Shown in pieces: positions 1-11,788 of a stretch of 64,000 nt of DNA; positions within the stretch are counted from its first letter, which is position 1; each line of letters opens with the position of its first letter. A program made the position numbers and the translations under genes. The notes under the pieces were generated by a model that saw only the letters and a program-made list of their open reading frames with translations, made no database searches and was not told the origin of the DNA. The stretch covers positions 295,454 through 359,453 of the forward strand of contig QANU01073741.1 in the NCBI GenBank assembly GCA_003254905.1, written 5' to 3'. This stretch comes from Nissolia schottii. Taxonomy: Eukaryota; Streptophyta; Magnoliopsida; Fabales; Fabaceae.

Positions 1-3000
1 TTTTTTTTTTTTTTTTTAAATAAAGTACGTATACATGTTAATTTAAAAATTATTTGTCATCTTTTTAGTTAAAAGTAATTATGTCTATAATGTTTCTATC
101 TTTTAATCTCAGAATAAAAAACAAACGCTCCTTTAAGAATGGGGTAAGAATTATATTGCATGAATGAGCGGCAATTCTCAAAACTTGAGTCTTTTACCCT
201 TTTTCGATAATCGATGTGACTGGTTGAGGAATCCCAAAAAGGCAATAATAAAATGAATTTACCCTGACCAGTTAGTTATATCATGAAAGAGTTACCGTGC
301 TTGCTAACAGAAGGACATGATGATCAAGTGGCTAGTAAAATAGTCAATTCCAAACCATAACCTTCAATCATATCAAAACAGGAAAAAAAGCTTATCAACA
401 ACAAAGGGTAAAAGTACGTGTCTAAAGTAATGTAAATTGAAATTGGTCAATATATATATATATATATATATATAGATATAGATATATTAAAAAAAGGTCG
501 TGTACATTGGAACTATATTCAACGGGTCGGATGAGCTATATATTTAGTTTTTTAGGGAAAAATGATAAATACACATATTGGAATATATAAGTAATTATAT
601 ATAGGGCAATGTACACATAAAAAATTAAAGTTTTCCTTTGCCCTTCCGATATGGCACAAATTGTACTATATTCCCTGCAAGTTATTCATGACAAAGAAGC
701 AGCCAAACTAGTACTTTGTCTTCAAGTGCTTAATTTTTTTTTCCATGGACACGTTCTGAACTCAAAAAGAAAGTATCTTCACCTCTGAATAATAGAAATT
801 TATGTACTAATTAAAGATATTATTAATATTGATATCTTCCTGTGATAGCCTGTCTCTATGTTCTGACATTGTGATTCCGTGGCCTAAGCCATGTCCTAAT
901 ACAGGCATCATGTAAATTTCAATTATATAAATTATACTATAATCCTCAATAAGAAGAAGATGCTTGTAATATCTCCATACCTCATAATGCGCTTGGAAGC
1001 TTATCTTATATTTTCCCATATGAACTGTTCAGAGAAGTCAAACATTAATGCAAAATGTTATATATATGTACGCCCCATTAATTCTTGCTGCCTCTTCACG
1101 TCTATAATATATGTCGGCTTCGTTGTCCTTTGGATATTCACAGCAAAAAAATAATCAATTGGTTCATTTAATTAGTGACAAAAATGAAGTTGGTCAGCTA
1201 CATAATTGAAACCAATGTTTTCTAGTCGGCTTTATCACCCCTTTTTTTCTACTTCTTCTTTTCTACCCGTAAAATCAAAATTGGATGATGTCTTTGTTTA
1301 TAGGAATCAAACTCTGACTGCAAATGATTGCAACAAATGAAACAAAAATATTTTAACATTAAAAAAGAAAAAAAATTAAACTTGCTTTCTTATGATAAAT
1401 GTTTAGTTAGTAGAGACAAATATGTGTTGTCGAGATAAAAGTTTTTTTTTAAAGAGATGGTCCTTGACATGGTATCAAAACATTTATGATCAAATAGTCT
1501 ATAGGTAAATTCTTTGACTCCATCTAAAAAATGTCAAACTTCATCACAATGTACAAGGTCCACATGTGCATTGTTTATGTGTGAAGGGTGTTGTAAATAT
1601 ATAAAAATCATTCAATTGTTTTTCTGCGTACAACAACTTAATTTAAACTCTTGATAAAAGATAAAAGCGTGTATGAAAGAGGATTGGTTCATGGTATCTG
1701 TTTTATTCTTTTTGTTTGTTTTTTATTTTATGTTTATTTAACTTAGGGCTGGCCAGAGAAGGTAAGAGCCAATAGGTGTGTCAAGTTCTTTTGAACATAA
1801 TTAGAGGCAGACAATGGTAGAGACAAATCTAATCCAAAATCACTTTTACATCTTTGCTGTGTATTTGTCTCAGAGAGAAGTTGCTGAGCTGGGATTCCTT
1901 TGGGGGGGAAGGAAGGTTGAATTTTTGTATGCAAATTTTAGTAATTGGAGCCCTATGGTCGCTCAGTTATTCTCCGCAGTAAGGGATGACTAATTTTGTG
2001 GCATTATTGGCTAAAGGGAATATGTGGTATTTAATCTTTGGTAGGCCATACATAAAAATTAAGCTTATTATTTAGGTCCAATGCATATTGCTAAAGAAGG
2101 ACTAAAGACTACTTTTAATAAAAGGGAAATTTGTTGCTCAATATTTTCTTCCAAGTTGCCAAAATATCATTGATCACTATTGTTGAAATTAATAGAACAG
2201 CAATAATCTTGTCCTTGATATAGGAGCCCTCCCTTACATCAACTCGGTCCTAGCAAATTATTCACAGGTGTCCTAGTATTGACATATATATTGGTAATAC
2301 GAGAAATTGTTAAATGGTGCTAGATTTTCTCGGAATAAGTTAAATGGTTTATTATCATTTATTATTTTATAGAGCACTATACATATAAAAAAAGAAATAC
2401 TCGTAGAATTGACGTGCTAAATAATAAATGATATACAGTTAAATTTTTTTCTTTGCTTTAAAAGTATCTTCAAAATTTGTCTGTTCAAAGACATCAAGTC
2501 TTACTCCAACTAAGTCACCTAGGAATAGTTTTTCACATTCAAACCTAAAGTTAAAGACATCCAATAAATCTAGCTATAGAAAAGTTGGATTTCAATGTTT
2601 TCTTGAAATTCAAGAGCTGAAAATGCCGGGCACTAGCCAAAATATACAAAGCAGCACACAATAATTGGTAACAACCATAAAAAACTTCAATTGGTATTCT
2701 TCTTATTTTTCATTGACTAGATAAAGCTGAACTATATATAATTTGGTTTTACAATTTATCTTCCTTATGGAAATTTTTTTGTAACGGCTGGCAAGTTGAG
2801 GAATATATTCTGCAAAGTCTTTGTTATCATGTGGAAAGGAAGGCTTTAACAAATAATAGCAATCGGTACGAACTACAAAACAGTAGTCATCATTTTAACA
2901 ATTGTAAAGCAAAAGGTGTGATTTAAAAAGGGAATTTGTGAAGTGAAATTCATGAAGAGAGGAATGTTTGGAAGATCATAATGAGCATTTGAAATAGAGG

Positions 3001-5280
3001 GGAGACATAATCCACCTGCCCTTGAAAAATTTGGAGATGCATGCCTCTGCGTTATCCTTCAAACAAGCTTTTTATGATCTAATTCTTCAACAGACAACTA
3101 ATTGACAAGTTTTTTTTTAAAAAAAAGAAAGATATATCGTTGTAATCCATTATTTCATGATATAAGAGATCATCTTTCTTTGCTTAGTGCAATTTCAATA
3201 GTTAGCAATTTGGAAACATTTGATTAAAATAAGCAATATGGAACTGTAGAAATAGTTGTAATCACTTCGAGTTTAGCTTACTTTGCAAGATTTGGCCTCT
3301 GTCAAAGTTCCCACCAAAACTACCATTTTGCATAGGCTAGCTAGTGTCTTTCTTAAGACCCCAATAAATATTTTTTTAAGGCAAATTACACTTTATCTTT
3401 AAGACTGATTGAAATTAAACCGTACCCCTCTATTTGTTCAGGTTGCACTGAAATTCCCTAAAATTAACAAGTTAAACGTCATTTGTTATTAAAACATTTT
3501 ATCTATCATGTTCTTCGCATTTTTCACATTAAGCAAACTCTGTAACCCGCTCTAACTATCTTTGATGTGTAAGAGAAGGTTAAAGTGATGAATAATATAA
3601 TAGGATTCAATACTTAATTGACTCACCATCTTATGTTAAATAAGTGAATATCTCGTATAAATTGACTCACTGCATCTCAACATGAAGTGAATTGTGAAGT
3701 CTCGCGTAAGAGAGCACCAATATTCAGCAAACATTGTCTGAACAATTTGATGAATAAATTTAGGATTTCAGTAGTTAGTTAGTGCGATTGTTCCTTATGA
3801 TTCAGATTGAGGTATCTCCCTTGGTTTAAGTGATTAGGAAGTTCTTATCATTAGGGTTATTTATTTTGTAGTACAACTATGATGGAATAGAATTCGTGGC
3901 CAGCCAGGTTCCACCTTAAATTGTTGGACAAATGTTGAAGCAATTAAGGTTCACATAAGTTCCAATCTGAGAAGACCCTCGAAGAGTTATCGTCCTTCTA
4001 AATCGGCCCATTAAGGCCCAGTTGAAAAACACAAGCACATGCACAATATTTCGAGTGTTTTAGTTAACACATCAACTTATAATTATCTTTAGTCTTGTCA
4101 AAGCAATAAGCGATGATTATGATGATGACATAGAAAACATGAGTGCCTCATTCATGACGTAGCTTTCCATAAATGGAAGATTAAGATCCAAATAAAAGTG
4201 GTTTATTAAGTTAATCTCTGGATTTCATTCCACATTAGTGACTTGGGGGATTAATTATATTATTAAGTGTTCTCTCTCTTTTATTTTAACCATCTATTTT
4301 TTATTTTTTTTTTAGTATTTTGAAATATATATCCATTTATAATACGTGATTATTTCTTTTTTTATTCATAATCCTAATTGTAGTTGAGCATTTATTAATA
4401 TAGTAGATATAAAGAGAATAATAATTATATTAAATATAAAAATTTATTTTTTTGTATAAACATAATTTTGTCAATTCATACTATTTTATGCATTTATCAA
4501 AATGTTTTTCTTACCTTAATATGTGCAATGTTTAGTTTTGTACAATTAAAACGGAACAGAGAGAGTAACTCATAAATAGAGGAAATTGACTTCAATAACA
4601 AGGCAAAATTATTAATATATATACTAATGGAGATTAAGCCCCTCATGACATATGAGATCAAGAGCCATAACTCCAATCAATTATGAAAAGCTTTGTCTGG
4701 TTGAAAAATGCTGTTTTGTACCCCATTCAAGAATAATTACATTTTTCACTTTTGCTTTGTAGTGGGGAGATGATAGTCAACTTTATTGCTACATTTACAT
4801 GATTACCTTTTTGGGTTTTGGTAGAGAGCTTATGGCCTCCACATGAACTATTTGAGATTCTAATAGGGAAATTGCTACAGCAAATTCAGTCTTCTCAATC
4901 AATCTGATCTGATCAGAGAACATGAGTTGAGAGCTTGGGAAATAATAAATACTCAATTTGATAACAAGAGGGTCTAATCAAGCTCAAAAAAGAACTTTCT
5001 CGAGGACTATAGTGCCAGACACCATAGACAACTTAATATCTAAGCTCATCAATCATCATCCTTGGGGCCTAGCATATGGTTACTTTATAATACAAACTTA
5101 ATAACATATATGAAGCCATCTACAATCTCTCGTGTCCTAGACATGCCTGTGTACCCTTTCTACTCATAATGTCATCATCTTCTTGTTCACATTGCCAGCT
5201 TTCACATTGACTTAATTGTGGTCACACACATTTATGGTTATATCCATAGTTATATATATAATCTTATTATATTGCTTGTT
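1..5280. other. gene-poor AT-rich intergenic region
   Basis: No coding gene is recognisable. The open frames here are under 75 codons, have no family resemblance and no convincing splice partners. The stretch begins with a T-run at the window edge and holds an AT dinucleotide run near 451-486. At 4265-4570 both ends carry CTCTCTC-like sequence in opposite orientation, which may be a worn inverted-repeat element, but I could not match the ends convincingly. Confidence 0.6.
451..486. repeat. (TA)n microsatellite grading into GATATA
   Basis: An uninterrupted TA run of about 24 bases is followed by GATATA repeats. It is a simple length-variable tract with no associated gene. Confidence 0.9.
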
Positions 5281-5368
5281 TAGTTGTTCTGTATCATTAG
5301 TGACTATTCTTTCTTCCGTTCAATTAGTTGTTCTGTATCATTAGTGACTACTCTTTCTTCCGTTCAAT
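5281..5368. repeat. 44-bp tandem duplication (two copies)
   Basis: Two adjacent 44-bp units, 5281-5324 and 5325-5368, begin TAGTTGTTCTG and end CCGTTCAAT. They differ at one visible position (TATTC against TACTC). The second copy runs into the left end of the MITE-like element that follows, so the duplication copied sequence at the element's border. The near-identity suggests a recent event. Confidence 0.9.
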
Positions 5369-5602
5369 TTTAAGTTTTTTTTAAAAATTATAAAATGTCT
5401 AAAATTATTCTTCATTTAAGAGATTTAAGAAAAAGGATTGATTTTTTTTTAAATAACCATTATAATTACAATATTGATCAAGAAAAGGGGTACTTAGTCT
5501 AAATAAAATAAGTTAAACATTTTATGTTGAGTCAATTTAATAATTTCTTAATTTATTTTTATCAAAACTTTATAAAAAACACTTCAAAATGGACGGAGGA
5601 CA
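5351..5602. mobile_element. MITE-like inverted-repeat element, about 250 bp
   Basis: The left end reads CTTTCTTCCGTTCAATTTTA and the right end, reverse-complemented, reads CCTCCGTCCATTTTGAAG. These are imperfect terminal inverted repeats of the CTCC-TCCGTCC type common in plant MITEs. The inside is AT-rich with no coding capacity. Family and target-site duplication are not resolved. Confidence 0.5.
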
Positions 5603-6580
5603 GACAACTTGAAATTTCATGAGAATGCCTCCTCTCTTATTCAAATAGTACAACTACAATGTTAAAGATCATAATTATCTATAATGTTAAGCTGTCATTG
5701 TTATTGGTAGTATTAATTTCAAGATATGTCCATCTTAGGCATTAATGATGCCAGTCGCGTCAATGAACCGTCAATTATTTAAGTTTTTTTCTTTTTTCTT
5801 TCTGGTTACAATGGTGGTATTCGAACGTGAAACCTCTAATGGAAGAGAAACACTAATACGATTGACTCTTTTTCTTTTTCTTTTTTTGGGTCAACGAACT
5901 ATGTATATTGTATATGGTTAGTGAACTGTTGACTGCAATGTAATGTTTGATACACAACTTAAAATTTAGTTATTTTTCAAAAAAATTTATTAATTAAAAT
6001 CTAAATCAAAGCATTTACAAAAGAAAATTCGGCACATTATAACATGATGAAACATAAAATATGCCTAAGAATAAAATTAACAAACATTACATATATCATA
6101 AGATATAAGCATTTTTGCATCACTGCTAAAAGATGGGCTGGTCCACGAGGCCTTCTTCCAAGCCTAAACGTTGAGGCCCAAATGTCTCTATCCACAATAA
6201 AACTTGGGCTTAGCACTAATAGAACAAAATGAGGCCCATGACTAATGAAAACAGGCCCAATGAAGATTTGGGGAAGTTGTCATGCGAATAGAATGGGCCA
6301 GCCCAATAGACAAATAAAGGTGGGGTTACTATGTCTCTTAATTGAGAGATGAGCGGAAGAATCTCAAGTCTTATATTTATTCCCTCTTGACCAAAAGTAG
6401 AAAGTAGCATTCCCCTTTGAAAAAGAAAAGGCAATACATAATAAGAGTCTTTCAGCAAAAACATTACAGGTAGAAACAAAAAGAGTGACAGCTGTAACGA
6501 TAGTTGATAATCGTATTTCCTTTCTAGCACCCAAAAGTGATCTTATAAATTACCATGATTAGGATGCGAAAAAATGCTCT

Positions 6581-6727
6581 CAATTAAAAATTACACACAA
6601 TATTGTCACGTATGTATCTCTATTGTTGATCAAAATTATTGTTAAAAAATCAAAAGTTTAAAAAGAATAAAAAAAAAATTAATAGTAAAGATAAGCACAT
6701 AATCTTATCATGTGTAATTTTTAATTG
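6581..6727. repeat. 147-bp hairpin with perfect 17-bp inverted repeat
   Basis: CAATTAAAAATTACACA at 6581-6597 is matched exactly by its reverse complement at 6711-6727, with a 113-base AT-rich loop. The size and layout suit a small MITE. No clear target-site duplication was seen. Confidence 0.65.
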
Positions 6728-7493
6728 AAAGGGATCATTATCGATTAGATTAAGTAGATTTAGGCCCAACCCTAGTGAATCAGATGATGAAGCCATTTTG
6801 CTCTTAGTTGGCCAAAAGTACTACAAAGTTCGATGGAAAACGACATAGATAATGAAAAGTATATAGCGTAATGAAGGTTTCCAGATGAATCGAAAACCAA
6901 AATGTCTAGTTACGATATTCAACACACTTAAGATTAGTATGAGCTTCTTAATGCTTTTGTTTTCGATTTAATCCTCAATTTTTTTTTTAATTATAATCGT
7001 TCAAATATTATAAATACATGTCAACAAATAGTTAATTATCGTGGTAACATCACGCACAGAAAGCTTAACTGAAATGACGAGGAATAAAAAGCTCCCACAA
7101 TAATGTTTCCATGTGACCAATGAGGCTACATCGTTTTCTATTTTTTCTAAAAGCGACATGCCTTAGTGTACGTTTGGAAATTCAAAAGCAAATTCTAGCT
7201 ACCTTACTATCGTGGAACATACACAACCTTCAAATCCTTAATAAGTATATTATTGATCTATTTTATTTAATTTATTACATATGATTTTAATTACATATTG
7301 ATGTACATTAGACTGTCTCATAATCATGACAATAGTGAACTTATCACAACTATTGTTAAGTATCCTTGTTCATGTCACGTCATTTTTTTAAGAGGATTAC
7401 TAATATCCCTGCAGTTTTGTACTTATGAGATTTCAATAAGTGATGTAAATACGAATTAATGAATGAATTAGATAATTTATTGCATGCTAACTC

Positions 7494-7571
7494 TAGAATC
7501 TTTTGGACTTATCGGTAGCACACTTGGCACTGTAGAATCTTTTGGACTCATCGGTAGCACACTTGGCAATG
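7494..7571. repeat. 39-bp tandem duplication (two copies)
   Basis: Units 7494-7532 and 7533-7571 both begin TAGAATCTTTTGGACT and continue with TCGGTAGCACACTTGGCA. They differ at two positions. It is a local duplication with no coding role visible. Confidence 0.9.
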
Positions 7572-8338
7572 ATATGTATCTAGAGAATTTATTAAAGATA
7601 AATTGGTTCAACATATAAATTTAAAAGAAGTTGAAAAATAGTACAACAATTCATGAAGTTTCCTTTAGTAGAGCTAGCTGTCTAAAATAGTTTGGTTAGT
7701 ATTAATTCAATACGATTTTTCATAATTAAGTGCTTAAGCCTTTAAATAGGATTAGAAAGTTTAATGATGATGCAGGGGAATCCTATGAAACGCAAGAGGA
7801 TATCAAGTTTGACACGGCCCCCCTGATATGTCAAGCTTGTTACTTTTCTTATTATAAAAATTCTTACCCAATCACAAGATTAAAACTTTATATTTGAGTG
7901 CATATAAGTGAAAATAAATTCACTAAATGAGATCTAAAAACATCTTATAAGACAATAAAAATGATTATTGTGTGTCTAAATATAAAGCATTAGCATTGTG
8001 TTTAAGCAAAAATTTCTCAACTTTATAACCTTTTTCATATAACGTTTTCTATATTTTGGTTTTTAATGGTAAGACTTTAGTGGCAGCACAATCCTAATAA
8101 TCCTCCTAAATCATTGAGACCATACCATCTCATGTGATACACAGTCTGTCCAAACATCCCTTTGTTTTCAGCCTTCTTTTTTTCTTTGAAAACCAAAGTG
8201 TTATTCTTCTTCTTCTGTAAAGCTGAACTAGCCTTTCCTTCTTTTTCCTGAAGTTGGTACCAACCATATTATTCCTCTAACTTCCTTTATTTCTCAGTTA
8301 CTTAGAAGGTTTTCACATTTGCACTTGAATTTCCCATC

Positions 8339-10957
8339 ATGGCTACTGAGGCTGCTGCACCTGACCATACTTCTTCTACTCATGAGGTTTGTTCCCTTTT
8401 TTTTCCCTCAAAGTTTTAGAGCTCATATGATCATTAATGTGGTTTAAGCAGGAGCTACTTCTTTTTTTAATCAAGCTTATATATCTTAATGGCTAACTAT
8501 GAACAAGTTTTGGTGATGAATATTTATCCATTTCCTTTTCTTTTTCTAGCAAACACCCAGTTAGAGATATAACAACTTAAAATGAAAACATGAAAATGAA
8601 AAATGGAGAGGAGGGTCTATATCTGAACTCCTGATTCAATAGATATATTATACCTGCAGTAGATAGTTGTGTTAGAAAAGATTTTCGTTTGATTAGGAGA
8701 TAAAAGTTCAAGGGCCCTATATTGTATTGTTAATGGCTATGTTCAGCATATGTATGTATGTTCATATTATGACAGTATAGATTTTTGTCCAGTAGATGTA
8801 TGTATTTGGTGCAGAATCAAGGTCTTGCAGATAATGAATCACCAAAAGAAAAAAAATTATTGACAAAGAAAAAGAAAATTGATGATAACTGATAACTTTT
8901 CCTCTCACACGGCTCTTTTGTTGAGTGTTTCATACGTTTAGAATTATGCTGTATGGATGCTTTTCCAGCAGTTTTAACTTTTTAAGAACATCTATTATCT
9001 GGTGTATTTACTGCAAACTTGTAAAAATCTTGAATGAATTAAACAATTGAACATGTTTTTTTTTTTCCACAAGCCTTCCAACAAATGCACCACTCATATA
9101 TGCCTTTCTGTGCTCAATTCTATAGGGTTATGCATGGTTATCAAACTCTCAAGTTTAGTCTTAAACTCTTACGAGTTTACGAGTTTAGGTCTCAAAATTG
9201 AGTTAACTCGCTTAGCAACTCGAACCTGAGTAAACTCGGGTGAACTCGGATAAACTCACGAGTTCACTATTTTAGTCAAAATTTAACCTTTCAAATCTCA
9301 AAACATAATATTTCTTAAAGATCACTTTTAATTAAGATTTTTAAATAGAATATCTTGACATCTTAACTTATGTTAGGTTGATTTATAATATTTTTAAGTT
9401 TAAATATATTGTTTTTTAGGCGATTTTAATTTATTTGATGTACTTTATAACTTATGTTTTTTCGAATTATGATTTAGAAATGAAATTGTAACTTATATTT
9501 TGCTTTACTATAATTATAATATATTATATTAATGTATTATAAATATTATTTTTTAATTAATATTTTTATAATAAGTAAAGTGTTAGATAAGTGGGGGACA
9601 TGTTTGTGCATCTTACAACATACTAGTACACTATATGGGGTCAACTTTGATCAAGTTGATAAAAGAGATTCCTTGTGTGATCTTGTGTATTCAGTTCCAT
9701 CCAAATCTGTAAAACTTGTCTTGATTTAAATGTCAGGAGAGTGTTTGTGTGTCCAAAGACAAGCGTGAGGATTCACAAGGCCCTGAAGGAGGCGAGAAAG
9801 AGGCTGAACATGCTGTAGGGGAAAGTTGTCTAAAACATCAACACAAGGTTGACCACCCTTCCTCCAATACAGAATCAGAATCAGAAGAAACAGTAAAGGA
9901 ATCCCAAGAACCCTCTGCTGAAGTAGAGGCGCTGGAAAAGGAGCCTCTAGAGGCAGAGCAGTTGAGCACAGTTGAAATTCCTGCTCCATCTCCTCATGCC
10001 CTGGAGAATCCTGAGGCTGTGGTCACAGAATTACACAAAAACATTGTACCACTTTCTCACTCTCAACAATCGGAGGTTGAGCAGCCAAACATTCTTGCAG
10101 TTTCTGTATCTGACCCTTCACCTGAAAGCAATGAAAAACTTGTCACACAAGTTGGCCAAAAATCAGAGGACCCAGAAGAGGAATGCGAAGAAAAAACACA
10201 AGAGGCGGTGCAGAACGCTGAGCCCATAGTTACAGAAGCCAAGTCCCAAGAAAAACCGCAAGAAGCTCAGCAACAAGCCACATTTGCAACTCCTAGTGAT
10301 GCCATTGAGGAAAAGACAAGGGAACCAGAATTGGAGGTTCACCCTATGGAGTGTGGCAACTCAAACATTGAAGCAGTGCCTGATTACAAGGAAAAACCAG
10401 AACTTATTGAGAGCAAGGCTGATAGTGCAATCAAGGAGCCAATGCCATTGAAGGAAGAGGACATCACAGCCGCAGAAGAAAAGCTTGTTCAAGAAGCATA
10501 CGCCGATGGTGTTTCAAAGGATCCTGAACAAGATGAATTCGAGAAAGAAGAGAGTCAGTCTGAGGAAAAGGTTGCAGCAGAAAATAAAGACAAGAAGAAG
10601 CAACCTGAAGAACCCTCAAGAAAGGCAGAGGTGGAGGAAATCAGAAAGGTTGAGGAACAGAACGAAACAAAGACAGAAAAAGCAACAGATGAAGGAGCAA
10701 CGGCTGTAACTGCCGGGGAACAAATCAGAGAAACTTTGGCATCTAAGTTGGAAGAAAAAGAAGAGGAATCCGTTGACACCGGTGTCGCGAAGGCGCAAAC
10801 TGAGGAGGAGCCCGCAGCCCAACCGGTGGCGCAAAAGCAATCAAATAACATTTTGTCAAAGGTAAGACAGTCACTGGTGAGAGCAAAGAAAGCCATCATT
10901 GGCAAATCTCCAACCTCCAAAACCGAAGCCAAAGGTGCTGATATTAAAGTCACATAA
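8339..10957 (+). CDS. Glu-rich acidic, probably disordered protein with basic C-terminal tail (2 exons)
   Basis: Exon 1 is 8339-8386 (ATG, 16 codons, donor GAG|GTTTGT). A 1350-base phase-0 intron follows. Exon 2 is 9737-10957, after a CAG acceptor, giving 422 residues in all. The open frame within exon 2 appears to start at GTG 9749, but the spliced ATG at 8339 is the better start because frame and both splice signals fit. The protein is dominated by E, K, Q, S, A and P with no folded domain visible, and many EEK or KEE runs. The last 40 residues or so change character: NNILSKVRQSLVRAKKAIIG is basic and amphipathic, followed by a Ser/Thr/Lys tail. Such a tail could bind membrane, nucleic acid or a partner, but that is inference. 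I do not recognise the family. Database names such as neurofilament-like for such proteins reflect composition only. The gene lies 0.8 kb from the convergent PIF3-like gene. Confidence 0.85.
9120..9300. repeat. cluster of ACTCG/CGAGT motifs inside intron 1
   Basis: About ten copies of ACTCG or its complement CGAGT, often extended to AACTCG or ACGAGTTTA, crowd into about 150 bases of the intron. Repeated short motifs of this kind are typical of the subterminal ends of plant DNA transposons. I could not find the partner end, so this is probably a fragment. Confidence 0.5.
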
Positions 10958-11788
10958 TGAACAACTTCGCTGCAGAATTTCAGTCAGATCAGATGATTTC
11001 TTTTTTCAATTCTGGTGACCCGTGGTTACTATACATTATTATTATTTCCTCCTGATTTTGTTTGAATGCTAAAGGGTGTGAAGATTGCAGTTTACAACTA
11101 GTCTTAGTTTGTTCTTTTTATAAATTTATTCGGGTACCCTTATTGTGATTTGGATTATTGTTAAAATAGTATTGGATGTTGTCATATTGATTATTATAAC
11201 TTAAGAGAGTTGCCTTGACCAATATGGTATAGTATATAGCCTTGGCTCAACACATGAAAATTACTTTTTCATACGAATTTTATATACTAATAATGCAAAA
11301 TTAGCTCCACGTTTCTGTTGCTCTCATTTTGCAAGGTGAGAAGGGAGTCAAGAGAAACAAAAATATATATTATTATTTCATTAAATCCAAAGAATCACTA
11401 TAAAGGATCTGAATCAAATATTTGCATCATGCATATTGGTAAGATACTTGAATTTGTTTATGCCAAGCTGATGTACAAATATAAGTCTCTCCCCAACGAT
11501 ATTAAAAAAAAAAAAAAAAGTTCCCAATGGTTATTGTGACGGGTCAACCGCATTGACTCTCTTGAGCATCCTCTGTGGTCTCTAAATTGAAATAGAATTT
11601 GTTGTCAGATTTCCCAAAACCTGGATTCTTTTATTAGCCAGAGTCAGAGCATCAATCATTACCTGCTGAGTACAATTAACTGTAAGTTATTCCAATATGA
11701 TTTATGACAAATATTAGAAGTAATAAAGTAAGGTTTTATATTAATAATTTTGTGCACATGCATAGAGTGATACTAACAAGATTTATCA
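10958..11788. other. intergenic region between convergent genes (3' UTRs)
   Basis: It holds the 3' UTR of the acidic-protein gene (roughly to 11150) and the 3' UTR of the PIF3-like gene running from 11788 leftwards. The A-run at 11504-11518 and the small open frame at 11318-11539 show no domain. Confidence 0.5.

Larger units (their letters stand above)
5603..8338. other. intergenic region 5' of the acidic-protein gene
   Basis: No convincing gene. A 104-codon open frame on the minus strand at 6216-6530 has a low-complexity hydrophobic translation with no recognisable domain. Two small repeats are listed separately. The last 200 bases or so, rich in CT and TTC runs, probably contain the promoter and leader of the gene starting at 8339; I could not fix a TATA box. 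Confidence 0.55.

Noticed and set aside
10555-10953. 132-codon minus-strand frame rich in Ser and Phe
   Set aside because: It is the shadow of the Glu/Lys-rich exon on the plus strand, and has no start context or splice partner.
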